From assembly GCA_029976005.1 (NCBI GenBank), contig JARKOQ010000037.1:16203-80202 (forward strand): a stretch of 64,000 nucleotides of DNA, given 5' to 3'. A program made the translations under genes and the position numbers. How positions within the stretch are numbered: the first letter of the stretch is position 1; the number at the start of each line of letters is the position of its first letter. This DNA is from Aggregatilineales bacterium (GTDB taxonomy: Bacteria; Chloroflexota; Anaerolineae; Aggregatilineales; Ch27). This document shows, piece after piece, positions 29,218 through 37,421 of this stretch. A model generated the notes under the pieces. That model was not told where the DNA came from, searched no databases, and worked only from the letters and a program-made list of their open reading frames with translations.

Positions 29218-29559
29218 TTACTCCTCCACTTCGATGCTTTTCAGGAAAAATTCCTCGCCGGCGCTGATGGTGACGTGGCCGCTGCCGCAGGCCGGGCACT
29301 GGTAACGGTCGTTGCGCCCGAATTCGGTTTGACAGTCCAGGCAGCGGAAGGCCGCCGGGATGCGCTCAAAGTGCAGGCGCGCGCCTTCCGCGATGGTACC
29401 TTTGCTGACGAAATCCCAGTAGAACTGGACCGAATCGTCGACCACGCTCGACAGTTCTCCGATGACCAGGTGCAGGGTCGTGATCTGCCTGACTCCAGCC
29501 GGCTCGGCGTGCTGCAAGGCCAGCGCGAGCAGATTCTGGGTGATGCTCAGTTCGTGCAT
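29218..29559 (-). CDS. hypA: Hydrogenase nickel-insertion protein HypA
   Basis: 113 aa, the usual family length. N-terminal MHELSI (His2 binds nickel) and a zinc site from two CxxC pairs, CLDCQ and CPACG. Donates nickel with HypB. A minus-strand TAGAAT (29597-29602) lies about 40 nt upstream. First gene of the hypAB pair. Confidence 0.95.
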   Translation of the reverse strand: MHELSITQNLLALALQHAEPAGVRQITTLHLVIGELSSVVDDSVQFYWDFVSKGTIAEGARLHFERIPAAFRCLDCQTEFGRNDRYQCPACGSGHVTISAGEEFFLKSIEVEE

Positions 29560-29596
29560 GCGGTTAATCTCGTTTCCGAACGACCAAGACTCGGCG

Positions 29597-29602
29597 ATTC
29601 TA
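29597..29602 (-). promoter_or_regulatory. Putative -10 box of hypAB
   Basis: Minus strand TAGAAT about 38 nt before the hypA ATG; no clear -35. Confidence 0.4.
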
Positions 29603-29693
29603 GACGCCCCGCAAACTGGGACATAGTGACACTCGGCCCTAAAATCGCCTGCACCTGTCTAGAATAGCGCGTACACCCGCAAGGGGCGAAGGC

Positions 29694-29723
29694 TTGGCGT
29701 TCCGGGCGGGGAGCCTGTACACT
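29694..29723 (+). promoter_or_regulatory. Putative promoter of the GH2 gene
   Basis: TTGGCG, 18 nt, TACACT, about 38 nt before the ATG at 29761. A second TAGAAT at 29660 is a possible alternative. Confidence 0.55.
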
Positions 29724-29760
29724 TGCCGCCTGGATGAGACGCGGTGGACGAGGGGGAACG

Positions 29761-32037
29761 ATGCTTACTTACGATCAGCCGGCGCGCGCGCTTCGCTTGA
29801 GCGGGGAATGGGAACTGACGGCCCTGCCGCTGGATTCCAGGGCGGAACCGGTCTTCGATGGGCAGCGGATTGCTGAATGCGCGCACCTGCAGCCGGTTCT
29901 GTATCCCGACCAACCGTACTGGGGCGACCACCTGCGGGCGATCAACGAGCAGGCCTGGTTTTACCGCCGGACCTTCACCCTGCCGGATGGAGCGTTGCGC
30001 CGCGCCCGGCTGCGCTTCGAGGGGGTCGATTACCACGCCCAGGTGTGGCTCAACGGGTTGCCTGTTGGCGAGCACGAAGGCGCCTTCGTGCCGTTCACGC
30101 TGGACGTGACCCCGGCGATCCGGCCGGGCGAAAATACGCTGCTGGTGCGCGTCAGCGCGCCGTGGGACCGGCCCAATCCGCGCGGGAGCTATCCGATCGA
30201 CCATGTGCTGCGCGGACTGGTCAAAGGGCTGTACGAACACGGCGAGGGAGTCATCCCGCCCAACGTCAACCCCCTGGGCATCTGGCGGCCGGTCTGGCTG
30301 CTGCTGGACGAGGGGGTGAGCCTCGATCGGGTCCAGATTCGGACGGCGCTGGATGGCACGCTGCGCCTGGCCTTCACGGCGACCAACGCCACCGGCGGGC
30401 CGTGGTCGGGGCGGTTGACGGCGGCGATCCGGGCCGAGAATCACGACGGCCCCGGCGTGACCCTGACGGAATTGCTGAGTATCCCTACCGGTGCGAGCAC
30501 GTTCGAGCGCGAAGTTCAGGTGCCGGAGCCGCGCCTGTGGTGGCCCTGGGATCACGGCGCGCCGAACCTGTACCGGTTGGAGGCGACTCTGGACGCGGGA
30601 CAGGGCGATCCGCTCAGTCTCCTGCGCCAGGTGTTCGGCATCCGCACCGTCCGCCTGGAGCGATCGCCGCAACGCTTCACGTTCTATGTCAACGAGCGCC
30701 CGGTGTTCCTGCGCGGCTCGTCCTACATGCCGGGTGTCTACCTCTCCCAATGCGACCGGGCCTGGCTGGAGCGCGACCTGACTCTGGCCCGCGAGGCCAA
30801 CCTCAACCTGCTGCGCGTGCACGTCCACATCTCGCCGCCGGAATTGTACGACCTGTGCGACCGGGCCGGGATGCTGATCTGGCAGGACTTCGAGCTGAAC
30901 TGGGTTCACGATCCATCGGCGGAGTTCGAGGCGCGTGCTCTGCGCTTGCAGCAGGATACGATCGACCTGCTGTTCAATCACCCCTCCATGCTCACCTGGA
31001 CCTGCCACAACGAGCCAACGATGGTCTTTGCCCACCGGGACAACTACGAGCGGCGGCCCGATCCGGCCCTGTACGCGGCGGCGCTCGCCCAGGACGACAC
31101 CCGGCCGATCTTCATCTGCTCCGGGCAGATGGAAGAGGACTGGCGGCGCGCGGGGGACATCCACACTTATTATGGGGCGATCTGGAGCGCCAACTACACG
31201 GACGTCTACCACCACGCCATGCGAATGAACACCGAATTCGGCTTCGAAGCGCCCGGCGCGCGCTCGACGCTGGGCCGCTATCCCGACGTTTGGGAGCGAC
31301 TCAAGCACCTGGATGGGCAGATTGAAGCGCTGTGGGCTTACCAGGCCGCCCTGGTGCAGTTCCACGTCGAGCATTTGCGCCGCACCCGGCCGGATGGCAG
31401 CGCGGGTTACGTCCATTTCTGGCTGGCCGACCTGGTGCCGCAGGTGGGCTGCGGCGTGCTGGATTCCGAGCGACTGCCCAAGGGCGGCTATGCTGCCCTG
31501 AAGCAGGCGTCCGCGCCGCTGCATGTGGCGCTGGAGCATGATGGGCGGCGAGCGCGTGCTTTGTGGGTGTTCAACGACACCATGCAGGCCTATCCGGAAA
31601 CCACGGTCGCCTGGCTGGTGACCGGCCCGGATGGCCGGGTGCTGGAACGCGGGGAGGTACCGTTCCGGGTCGAGCCGAACGGATCGCAACGGGTAGTGGG
31701 CGTGGCCTGGAAGGTCGGGCGCGATCAGGCGGCGCGGGTGGAGCTGGCCCTGCGCGATGGCACAGGCCAGGTCTTGGCCGCCAACAGCTACCACTATCCG
31801 TTCCGGCCGCTGCCACGTCCCAAAGGCTACCCCTGGAAATTCGATCCGTATCTGGGCTACAAGGTCTTCGACCGGCCGGACGCCCCCAGTCTGGTCGACC
31901 AGAGCAGCAACGGGGTGGTTAAGCTGATTCCCCTGAAGGTGCGCGAGGCACTGGCGGAATGGGCCATGCGCCAGAAGCTGCCCCTCCGGGTGCTTTCCCT
32001 GGTGGCTCGCCTGACGAAGCCGTTCGTTCAGGCTTGA
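29761..32037 (+). CDS. Glycoside hydrolase family 2 (beta-mannosidase/exo-glycosidase type)
   Basis: 758 aa from the ATG at 29761, preceded by AGGGGG; the track starts 9 codons earlier. Order: N-terminal sugar-binding jelly-roll (about 10-170), Ig-like sandwich (175-285), TIM barrel (290-600), C-terminal beta domain. Acid/base Glu418 lies in CHNEPTM and the nucleophile Glu492 in NTEFGFEAPG; the latter context resembles beta-mannosidases and exo-beta-glucosaminidases more than LacZ. No signal peptide, so it is probably cytoplasmic and acts on imported oligosaccharides. Single-gene unit with its own promoter and a strong terminator. Confidence 0.87.
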   Translation: MLTYDQPARALRLSGEWELTALPLDSRAEPVFDGQRIAECAHLQPVLYPDQPYWGDHLRAINEQAWFYRRTFTLPDGALRRARLRFEGVDYHAQVWLNGLPVGEHEGAFVPFTLDVTPAIRPGENTLLVRVSAPWDRPNPRGSYPIDHVLRGLVKGLYEHGEGVIPPNVNPLGIWRPVWLLLDEGVSLDRVQIRTALDGTLRLAFTATNATGGPWSGRLTAAIRAENHDGPGVTLTELLSIPTGASTFEREVQVPEPRLWWPWDHGAPNLYRLEATLDAGQGDPLSLLRQVFGIRTVRLERSPQRFTFYVNERPVFLRGSSYMPGVYLSQCDRAWLERDLTLAREANLNLLRVHVHISPPELYDLCDRAGMLIWQDFELNWVHDPSAEFEARALRLQQDTIDLLFNHPSMLTWTCHNEPTMVFAHRDNYERRPDPALYAAALAQDDTRPIFICSGQMEEDWRRAGDIHTYYGAIWSANYTDVYHHAMRMNTEFGFEAPGARSTLGRYPDVWERLKHLDGQIEALWAYQAALVQFHVEHLRRTRPDGSAGYVHFWLADLVPQVGCGVLDSERLPKGGYAALKQASAPLHVALEHDGRRARALWVFNDTMQAYPETTVAWLVTGPDGRVLERGEVPFRVEPNGSQRVVGVAWKVGRDQAARVELALRDGTGQVLAANSYHYPFRPLPRPKGYPWKFDPYLGYKVFDRPDAPSLVDQSSNGVVKLIPLKVREALAEWAMRQKLPLRVLSLVARLTKPFVQA

Positions 32038-32071
32038 CCCATCCATACCTGACCAGGGTGGGGTGGAAATG

Positions 32072-32106
32072 AAGCGAGTCCGGCGAAGAACCGGACTCGC
32101 TTTTTT
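32072..32106. terminator. Strong intrinsic terminator
   Basis: Perfect 12-bp stem AAGCGAGTCCGG / CCGGACTCGCTT with a 7-nt loop and a T-run, between the convergent GH2 and radical SAM genes. Confidence 0.92.
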
Positions 32107-32142
32107 GTTCTGGAATGAAAAGTGCGATGTTGATTAAAACGA

Positions 32143-33396
32143 CTAGCGATTAGCGCTCACGATGCTGTCTGAAACGGAGGTCGGCTCGGCCACGTGATTG
32201 GGCTGGGCCACCATGTAAGTTCCGTACAGACGCCATTCGTCCATGCGGCAGGAGTGAACCAGGTCGCCGTTCCAGACCGTCATGTCCGGGCAGGAGTCGC
32301 ACATATCCTGGCGACCATCGACGAGGATGTCCGGGGCCTGGATGATGCCGATGCTTTGGGTATAGACGGGCTTGAAGAAGCGCATCGGGTCGCGCCGGAT
32401 GGCTTTCCAGTAATTGGCGTGGGTCTTGCGCACGCCGTCATCGAACAGACCCAGCAGGAAGGCCAGCTTGGGGAACTTGCTCAGGCTGGTGTAGGCCATG
32501 TAAGTCCCAAAGCGCAGGTGATGCCCGGCCTGGACGATCTCCATGGCTTTCTTGCCCAGGGAGCCGTACATCTCGTCCTTGCCGCCGATCTGGGCGTTGA
32601 GCAGCCACTTGACAGAGGCGACGCGCTGCGACCCGCCGAGATAGGCCGACGTCTGATAGTTCGGTTGGGCTTCTCTGACCTTCTCGTAGATGTCGGCCGA
32701 GGTCAGGTCGATCTCGTGGTCATCTTCCGAGGTATAGCTGACTTCGACGTTTTCTATCTGCTGGCCGTTGGCGTAATACTTGTAGGTACCGTCCTGCGGC
32801 GCGGCGCGGAAGGCGATAAAAACCAGGCCGTTGATCAGATCGATGTGTTTGTTGGCCCAGCGCACGATCTCCGGCACGCTGTCGATGGTGCCGGGATAGA
32901 CGGTCGCGCCCACGCTGCAATGCAGCCCGCCGGCTTCCTTGATGCGGCGCGCGTATTCCAGGCGCAGGTCGAGCAGGTCGTGCTCGGTCTTGCCCTGCCA
33001 GTGCGGCCGTTCCTGCTCGCTGTCCACGTGCAGAGTGAAGCCAAACGCGCCGGCCTTCTTCAGTTCCTTGATGATGGAAGGTTCCTGGCTGATCTTGAAG
33101 CCGTTGGTCAGAATCAGCGGCTTCATGCCCTTGGCTTTGATGTAGCTCAGGATTTCCATAATCTGCGGGTGAACCAGCGGCTCACCCCCGGCGATGGAGA
33201 TATTGTCGCAGTTACGCCACTCCTTGAAAAAATCGATCTCTTCTTTGATCTGCTCAAGAGTCTTGTGGCCGGTCAAATTACGGCGATAGCAGCCGCGGCA
33301 GTGGATGTTACAAATATCGGTAATTTCCAACCAGCCGATCGGATTGTCGTTGAGCGACCACGGCATCCGATACATTTCGCGTTTGGGAGGTCTCAC
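32143..33396 (-). CDS. Radical SAM protein with C-terminal cysteine cluster
   Basis: 417 aa from a GTG at 33396 (AGGAG 7 nt upstream); the track uses a TTG 13 codons earlier. The 4Fe-4S cluster motif is CNIHCRGCYR (residues near 30), followed by SIAGGEPLVHPQI, the SAM-binding GGEP motif. A second cysteine group near the C-terminus (MCDSCPDM and HSCRMDEW) may hold an auxiliary cluster. Substrate unknown. The protein is richer in Lys and Ile than its neighbours and lies next to an AT-rich tract, so horizontal acquisition is possible. Monocistronic as far as can be seen. Confidence 0.85.
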   Translation of the reverse strand: MRPPKREMYRMPWSLNDNPIGWLEITDICNIHCRGCYRRNLTGHKTLEQIKEEIDFFKEWRNCDNISIAGGEPLVHPQIMEILSYIKAKGMKPLILTNGFKISQEPSIIKELKKAGAFGFTLHVDSEQERPHWQGKTEHDLLDLRLEYARRIKEAGGLHCSVGATVYPGTIDSVPEIVRWANKHIDLINGLVFIAFRAAPQDGTYKYYANGQQIENVEVSYTSEDDHEIDLTSADIYEKVREAQPNYQTSAYLGGSQRVASVKWLLNAQIGGKDEMYGSLGKKAMEIVQAGHHLRFGTYMAYTSLSKFPKLAFLLGLFDDGVRKTHANYWKAIRRDPMRFFKPVYTQSIGIIQAPDILVDGRQDMCDSCPDMTVWNGDLVHSCRMDEWRLYGTYMVAQPNHVAEPTSVSDSIVSANR

Positions 33397-33594
33397 AGTC
33401 TGCTCTCCTATACTCAGAACGTCCAACGCGTACAAAAGCGGCTATCTTCCTGCAAAAGACGCGAAATGTCAAATGCCCGCTAACTCATGAGTAATATAAT
33501 CATTTTTATGTTAATTATCTGATTTATGTCGAGATTACTGCTTCTCGCCAGATACTGGTATCATTGAACCGTGCGTGTTTGGGGAGAGAAAATC
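33397..33594. other. AT-rich divergent intergenic region
   Basis: About 200 nt, unusually AT-rich around 33480-33540 (TAATATAATCATTTTTATG), separating the radical SAM gene (minus) from the acetyltransferase-like gene (plus). Probably holds both promoters; on the plus strand TTACTG, 18 nt, TATCAT is a candidate. Confidence 0.45.
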
Positions 33595-34764
33595 ATGACC
33601 ACCAATGTGTCTGTTCGCCGTGTGGCTTCCCGCGAGGACGAAAAAGCCTTCCTGCGGTTGCCCTGGAAGATTTACGCCAACGATCCAAACTGGGTTCCGC
33701 CGCTGGTCTCGCAGCGCAAGGAAAAGATGGACCGGGAGCACAACCCGATGCTGGCCCACATGGAGATCGAGTTCTTCATGGCCTGGCGCGGTTCCGAGCC
33801 GGTCGGCGAGATCGCGGCCTTCATCAACCACAGCCACAACAAATTCCACAACGAGCATATCGGTTGGTTTGGGATGTTCGAAGTGATGGACGATCGGGAG
33901 GCGGCGCTGGCGCTGCTCCAGACCGCCGAGGAATGGGTCAAGGCCAAGGGTTACGACGCCATTCGCGGCCCGGCGAGCTACAACGATCTCGATGAATTCG
34001 GCCTTCAGGTGGATTACTTCGACCAGCCGCACGTGCTGCTGATGCCCTACAACCCGCCTTACTACAAGACCTACATCGAGGAAGCCGGCTTCGAGGGCGT
34101 GATGGACATGCTGTCCTACAAGATCGCCGCCAGCTCCATGGTGGGGGAGAACGTCCCGGAGAAAATACGGCGAGTGTTGGAGAAACAGCGCAAGCGCCGC
34201 AATATCACGATCCGTAAGATCGACATGAAGCGCTTCAATGCCGAAGTCGATGTGATGATGGACCTCTACGTCAGCGCCTGGTCAGATAACTGGGGCTTTG
34301 TCCCGCCCGCCAGGGAAGAGATGTACTATGTGATCAACCAGCTCAAGCAGTTCGTCGAGCCTGATTTCATCCTGATCGCCGAGATCGAGGGCAAGCCGGT
34401 GGGCTTCATCGTGCTCTTCCCCGATCTGAACCAGGCCCTGAGCTATGCCCGGCCCAACCCGAATGTGCCGGAGATCATCACCCTGCTGCAAGTGCTGTGG
34501 CACTGGAAGGTGCGGCCCAAGATGAACCGGGTGCGCGTGCCCTTCCTGGGGGTGGTCCCGGAGTGGCGCGGGATGGGGATCGACGCCATGCTCTATACGG
34601 ATGTCGTGGACTCGGTGGTGAAGCGTGGCTACTCCGAAGGCGACTTCGGCTGGATTCTGGACAATAACCAGGCCATGAATCAGGTGGCCGATCTGGTTCG
34701 GGGCGAGGTCTACAAGCGCTACCGGATGTACAACAAAGTCCTGAAGCCCGTCCCGGCGGAATAG
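33595..34764 (+). CDS. GNAT-superfamily-like acetyltransferase (two-domain)
   Basis: 389 aa from the ATG at 33595 (GGGGAGAG upstream). Opens with VRRVASREDEKAFLRLPWKIY, and the C-terminal half ends in a GNAT-like VPEWRGMGIDAMLYTDVV, matching the acetyl-CoA pyrophosphate loop R/Q-x-x-G-x-G/A. Long, soluble, with conserved aromatic stretches (GPASYNDLDEFGLQVDYF). It resembles a widespread uncharacterised bacterial family of about 380 residues. Substrate unknown. Confidence 0.7.
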   Translation: MTTNVSVRRVASREDEKAFLRLPWKIYANDPNWVPPLVSQRKEKMDREHNPMLAHMEIEFFMAWRGSEPVGEIAAFINHSHNKFHNEHIGWFGMFEVMDDREAALALLQTAEEWVKAKGYDAIRGPASYNDLDEFGLQVDYFDQPHVLLMPYNPPYYKTYIEEAGFEGVMDMLSYKIAASSMVGENVPEKIRRVLEKQRKRRNITIRKIDMKRFNAEVDVMMDLYVSAWSDNWGFVPPAREEMYYVINQLKQFVEPDFILIAEIEGKPVGFIVLFPDLNQALSYARPNPNVPEIITLLQVLWHWKVRPKMNRVRVPFLGVVPEWRGMGIDAMLYTDVVDSVVKRGYSEGDFGWILDNNQAMNQVADLVRGEVYKRYRMYNKVLKPVPAE

Positions 34765-34774
34765 GGCGGCGCCG

Positions 34775-34796
34775 CCGCAGGCTCCGCGCCCTGCGG
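34775..34796 (+). terminator. Possible weak terminator hairpin
   Basis: CCGCAGG / CCTGCGG stem, 8-nt loop, 10 nt after the stop; no T-tract follows, so only suggestive. Confidence 0.3.
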
Positions 34797-34814
34797 GGAT
34801 CGGGCGCGTGGGTG

Positions 34815-34820
34815 TATAAT
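34815..34820 (+). promoter_or_regulatory. Putative -10 box
   Basis: Perfect TATAAT 36 nt before the ATG at 34857; weak CTGCGG 18 nt upstream. Confidence 0.45.
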
Positions 34821-34856
34821 GGAAGTAGTTCGGGTGTGGTGTGAAGTTAGGGTGCG

Positions 34857-35495
34857 ATGAGCGACTTTTTTGCTTCCAGTGGAACCCAGGAAACGGCGTA
34901 CTGGTCAGCCCAGCCGGCGGTTCACGTCAGCCAGTCGGACGTGAACCTGGAACTGCTCCAGCGGGAGCTGGTGCTGTCCGGCCACCAGTATACGATCCAA
35001 AATTCCGCGCCGGCGGTGCTCCAGCGTTTCTTCACCGGCGAGATCGATCTCGATACCGAGCTGAGCAAGCGCTTCAACGGCGCGCCGCTGCTCTCCCGGG
35101 TCAGCCTGCGGCCTAAGACCGCGGCCCAATCGCCGCGCGGCACGGCGATCCTGGCGAGCCAGGACGACAGCGCCACGCTGACGGTGGACATCAACCGGAT
35201 CACCGGTGTGCTGGAACTGACTTTCACGCTGGGGGCGATGCTCGCCTTGCGTTTCACGCTCAACAACCTGCCGGCGGTCGATCGACGCCGCTGGCTGGAC
35301 CTGATGCGGCGCGAGCAGGGCGTGGCCTTCCTGTGGAGCCGGGCGCGCTGGGAGCGGGATTACATGATCTTCGTCGTGCGCCGCTACAACATCCGGGCCT
35401 ATGCGTTTTCCCCGAATGGCTTCGAGGCGGCGGTCCGCCTCACGCCGGACGTGCTCGGCGAGTATCTCGACTGGCTGGAAGGCTACTGGTTCTAG
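34857..35495 (+). CDS. Hypothetical soluble protein
   Basis: 212 aa, not recognised. Basic, no signal peptide or membrane span; the middle is beta-rich (TAILASQDDSATLTVDINRITGVLELTF), the end is aromatic (GEYLDWLEGYWF). Own promoter and terminator. No catalytic motif. Confidence 0.7.
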   Translation: MSDFFASSGTQETAYWSAQPAVHVSQSDVNLELLQRELVLSGHQYTIQNSAPAVLQRFFTGEIDLDTELSKRFNGAPLLSRVSLRPKTAAQSPRGTAILASQDDSATLTVDINRITGVLELTFTLGAMLALRFTLNNLPAVDRRRWLDLMRREQGVAFLWSRARWERDYMIFVVRRYNIRAYAFSPNGFEAAVRLTPDVLGEYLDWLEGYWF

Positions 35496-35513
35496 CTGTC
35501 TCTTCTGGCAAAG

Positions 35514-35552
35514 AAGCCCCACGCGCCGCCGGATGCGTGGGGCTTTGATTTT
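35514..35552 (+). terminator. Intrinsic terminator
   Basis: AAGCCCCACGC / GCGTGGGGCTT, 11-bp stem with a 10-nt loop then TGATTTT, 19 nt after the stop of the hypothetical gene. Confidence 0.88.
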
Positions 35553-35596
35553 GCGGCAGGTGATGGCCGCGTCCGGCGGAACCAGGACAATCCCCG

Positions 35597-36307
35597 ATGA
35601 CACAGGTTCGCGTTCCCCCCAGACCCCGGACGATCTTCACTCTGGCTGGCGTTCCCGTCCAGGTCGACCCGACCGCCCCGGTTGGCGCGATCGGCGTATG
35701 GGGGATGTGCTGGCTGCTGGTTGGGCGGCGCTATCCGGGGCGCTCGGTCGCCCTGCGGGCGCTCCTGACCTGCCTGTGGACGGGACTTTTCTTCAGTGTG
35801 TTCTTTCTGCACAGCCTGGGCCACATTGTCAGCGCGCGGGCGGCCGGCGCGCCAATGGGTGCCCTGGTGATCACCGCCACCCACTGGCTTACCTGGTATC
35901 CCAACAGCGGTGTACCCCCGCAGGCCCACCTGGGCCGGGCGGCGGGCGGCCCGCTGGCGAACCTGGCCGGACTCCTGATCGGGCATGGGCTGCGCCGGGT
36001 CCTGCCTTCCGGGCCGCTGGGCCGCGACCTGGCCGAAGCGTTTTTGGCCTTCGACGCGGCCATTGGCGCGGCGGCGCTGCTGCCGACTCCTTCATTCGAT
36101 GGTGGAGCGCTGCTCAAGTGGTCGGTCTATGCGGCCACGAGCAGTTTTCCGCGCGCCGGGCGGGCGGTTCAGGCGGCCGGACTGGGCGTGTCCGGGTTTT
36201 TGAGCGTGCTGGGGTTGGGAGCTTTGTCGTCCGGGCGGCGCTGGACGGGACTCGTCCTCGCCGTCTCCGGCCTGATCGCGGCCCTGGAATCGACGCGCCG
36301 GGAGTAG
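35597..36307 (+). CDS. M50 (site-2 protease)-like membrane protein lacking the catalytic Glu
   Basis: 236 aa with about five or six hydrophobic segments. The zinc-motif position reads FLHSLGHIVSA: both His are present but the Glu of HExxH is Ser. The second family motif is intact as LPTPSFDGGALL (NPxPxxDGG-type). So the fold is that of an intramembrane metalloprotease, but peptide hydrolysis through the usual Glu is not expected. It may be a pseudoprotease or bind metal or membrane proteins. The ATG is preceded by a distant AGGA; the next gene starts 5 nt after the stop. Confidence 0.75.
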   Translation: MTQVRVPPRPRTIFTLAGVPVQVDPTAPVGAIGVWGMCWLLVGRRYPGRSVALRALLTCLWTGLFFSVFFLHSLGHIVSARAAGAPMGALVITATHWLTWYPNSGVPPQAHLGRAAGGPLANLAGLLIGHGLRRVLPSGPLGRDLAEAFLAFDAAIGAAALLPTPSFDGGALLKWSVYAATSSFPRAGRAVQAAGLGVSGFLSVLGLGALSSGRRWTGLVLAVSGLIAALESTRRE

Positions 36308-36312
36308 GCCCC

Positions 36313-37290
36313 ATGTTCCGATTGACCTCCCTTTCTGAAAACGGCCTGTCGCTCGACGCGCTTTCGCGCGGGCTGGTGCATCACATGCAGGCCAGCGGCA
36401 TGAGCCTGCCGGAGGACAACGATCTTCTCGACTACGTACGCGAATCGGCCCGGATGGGGCGCATGGATGGGGCGCTGATCGTCCGGCGCGTGGGCCTGCG
36501 CGAGCGGGCCTGCGGCGTGGCCGCCTGGCGGGTCGAACACGGAGCGGGGGTGATCTCGCTGCTGTATCTCCTGCCAGACATGCTCCCCGGCCAGGCGCCG
36601 GACGCGGCTCGTGCATTGCTCGAACGGGCCAGGCGGAGCCTGACGGCTCAGGACGCGCCGTTGGGAATTTACGCCGAACTGCCGGAAGTGGCCGGTCCGG
36701 TGCGCGAGGCGCTGCGTGCGTGCGGGTTCGTGGGGGTCGAGCGGCTGATCATGCGGGCCGATCTGTCCGGGCGAGCCTGGACTGCCTCCCCACCGGCAGG
36801 TTACACGCTCCGATCGTGGGAGCCGGCCGATCTGACTCCGGCGGCGCATGTGATCTACCGCGCCAATGTGGGCGCGCTGGACGCCCAGATCATCCCGGAG
36901 TTGCGCTCCGAGGAGGCTGTGCGCCAGATCGTCTGGCAGACCACGGTTGGGCGTTATGGCGCCTTCGATGTGCGGGCCAGCGGAGTCGTGCTGGACGCGG
37001 GCGGCGCACTGGTGGGCGTGACCCTGGCGACCCGGCGGCGGAGCGGGCAGGGCTTCACGGCCGAGATCTGCGTTCTGCCGGAGCACCGGCGGCGCGGCCT
37101 GGCGCGCGCCCTGATCGTACACAGCCATGCCAGCTTCCAGGCGGACGGTATCCTGACCGGCATGTTGGGCGTGACGGACGGCAATCCGGCCCGCTGCCTG
37201 TACGAATCACTGGGATACAACCGGATCGGCTCGGTCTGGACCTACGTCTGGCCCCGGCCGGAGGGATGGCCGATCGGCGAGAATGATTGA
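36313..37290 (+). CDS. GNAT N-acetyltransferase
   Basis: 325 aa from the ATG at 36313 (GGGAG upstream); the track's long form runs through the previous gene. The C-terminal GNAT domain (about 165-315) shows ICVLPEHRRRGLARALI, the acetyl-CoA loop, and GNPARCLYESLGYNRI. The N-terminal half is probably a degenerate second GNAT domain. Substrate unknown. Likely co-transcribed with the M50-like gene 5 nt upstream. Confidence 0.85.
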   Translation: MFRLTSLSENGLSLDALSRGLVHHMQASGMSLPEDNDLLDYVRESARMGRMDGALIVRRVGLRERACGVAAWRVEHGAGVISLLYLLPDMLPGQAPDAARALLERARRSLTAQDAPLGIYAELPEVAGPVREALRACGFVGVERLIMRADLSGRAWTASPPAGYTLRSWEPADLTPAAHVIYRANVGALDAQIIPELRSEEAVRQIVWQTTVGRYGAFDVRASGVVLDAGGALVGVTLATRRRSGQGFTAEICVLPEHRRRGLARALIVHSHASFQADGILTGMLGVTDGNPARCLYESLGYNRIGSVWTYVWPRPEGWPIGEND

Positions 37291-37316
37291 CTGATGGGCC
37301 TGCTGGTTGTTACAAT
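37287..37316 (+). promoter_or_regulatory. Promoter of the SPT-like gene
   Basis: TTGACT, 18 nt, TACAAT; strong match, overlapping the stop codon region of the upstream GNAT gene. Confidence 0.7.
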
Positions 37317-37421
37317 GGCGGCGACTTTCCTTTAACTAACTCCGGCTTTGCCGGTGACGCTCTGAGCACCGATCACTCGACCGTCACCCCAACGGCTGAG
37401 GGAACCATAGGGGGATTATCC
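37317..37421 (+). promoter_or_regulatory. Structured 5' leader, possible attenuator or riboregulator
   Basis: About 100-nt untranslated leader. CCGGC/GCCGG (37342-37354) and GGTGACG/CGTCACC (37353-37388) share bases, so the two stems exclude each other. The leader ends in an AGGGGGA ribosome site. It matches no riboswitch class I recognise. Confidence 0.4.

Noticed and set aside
29659-32046. 795-codon minus-strand ORF
   Set aside because: Antisense to the GH2 gene, whose catalytic residues and domains are clear.
35401-36312. N-terminal extension of the GNAT ORF in the track (629 aa)
   Set aside because: Overlaps two real genes in other frames; the GNAT has its own SD and ATG at 36313.
37287-37421. 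45-residue N-terminal extension of the SPT-like enzyme
   Set aside because: Begins at the -35 box of a strong promoter, so it cannot be in the transcript from that promoter; it has no homology pattern.
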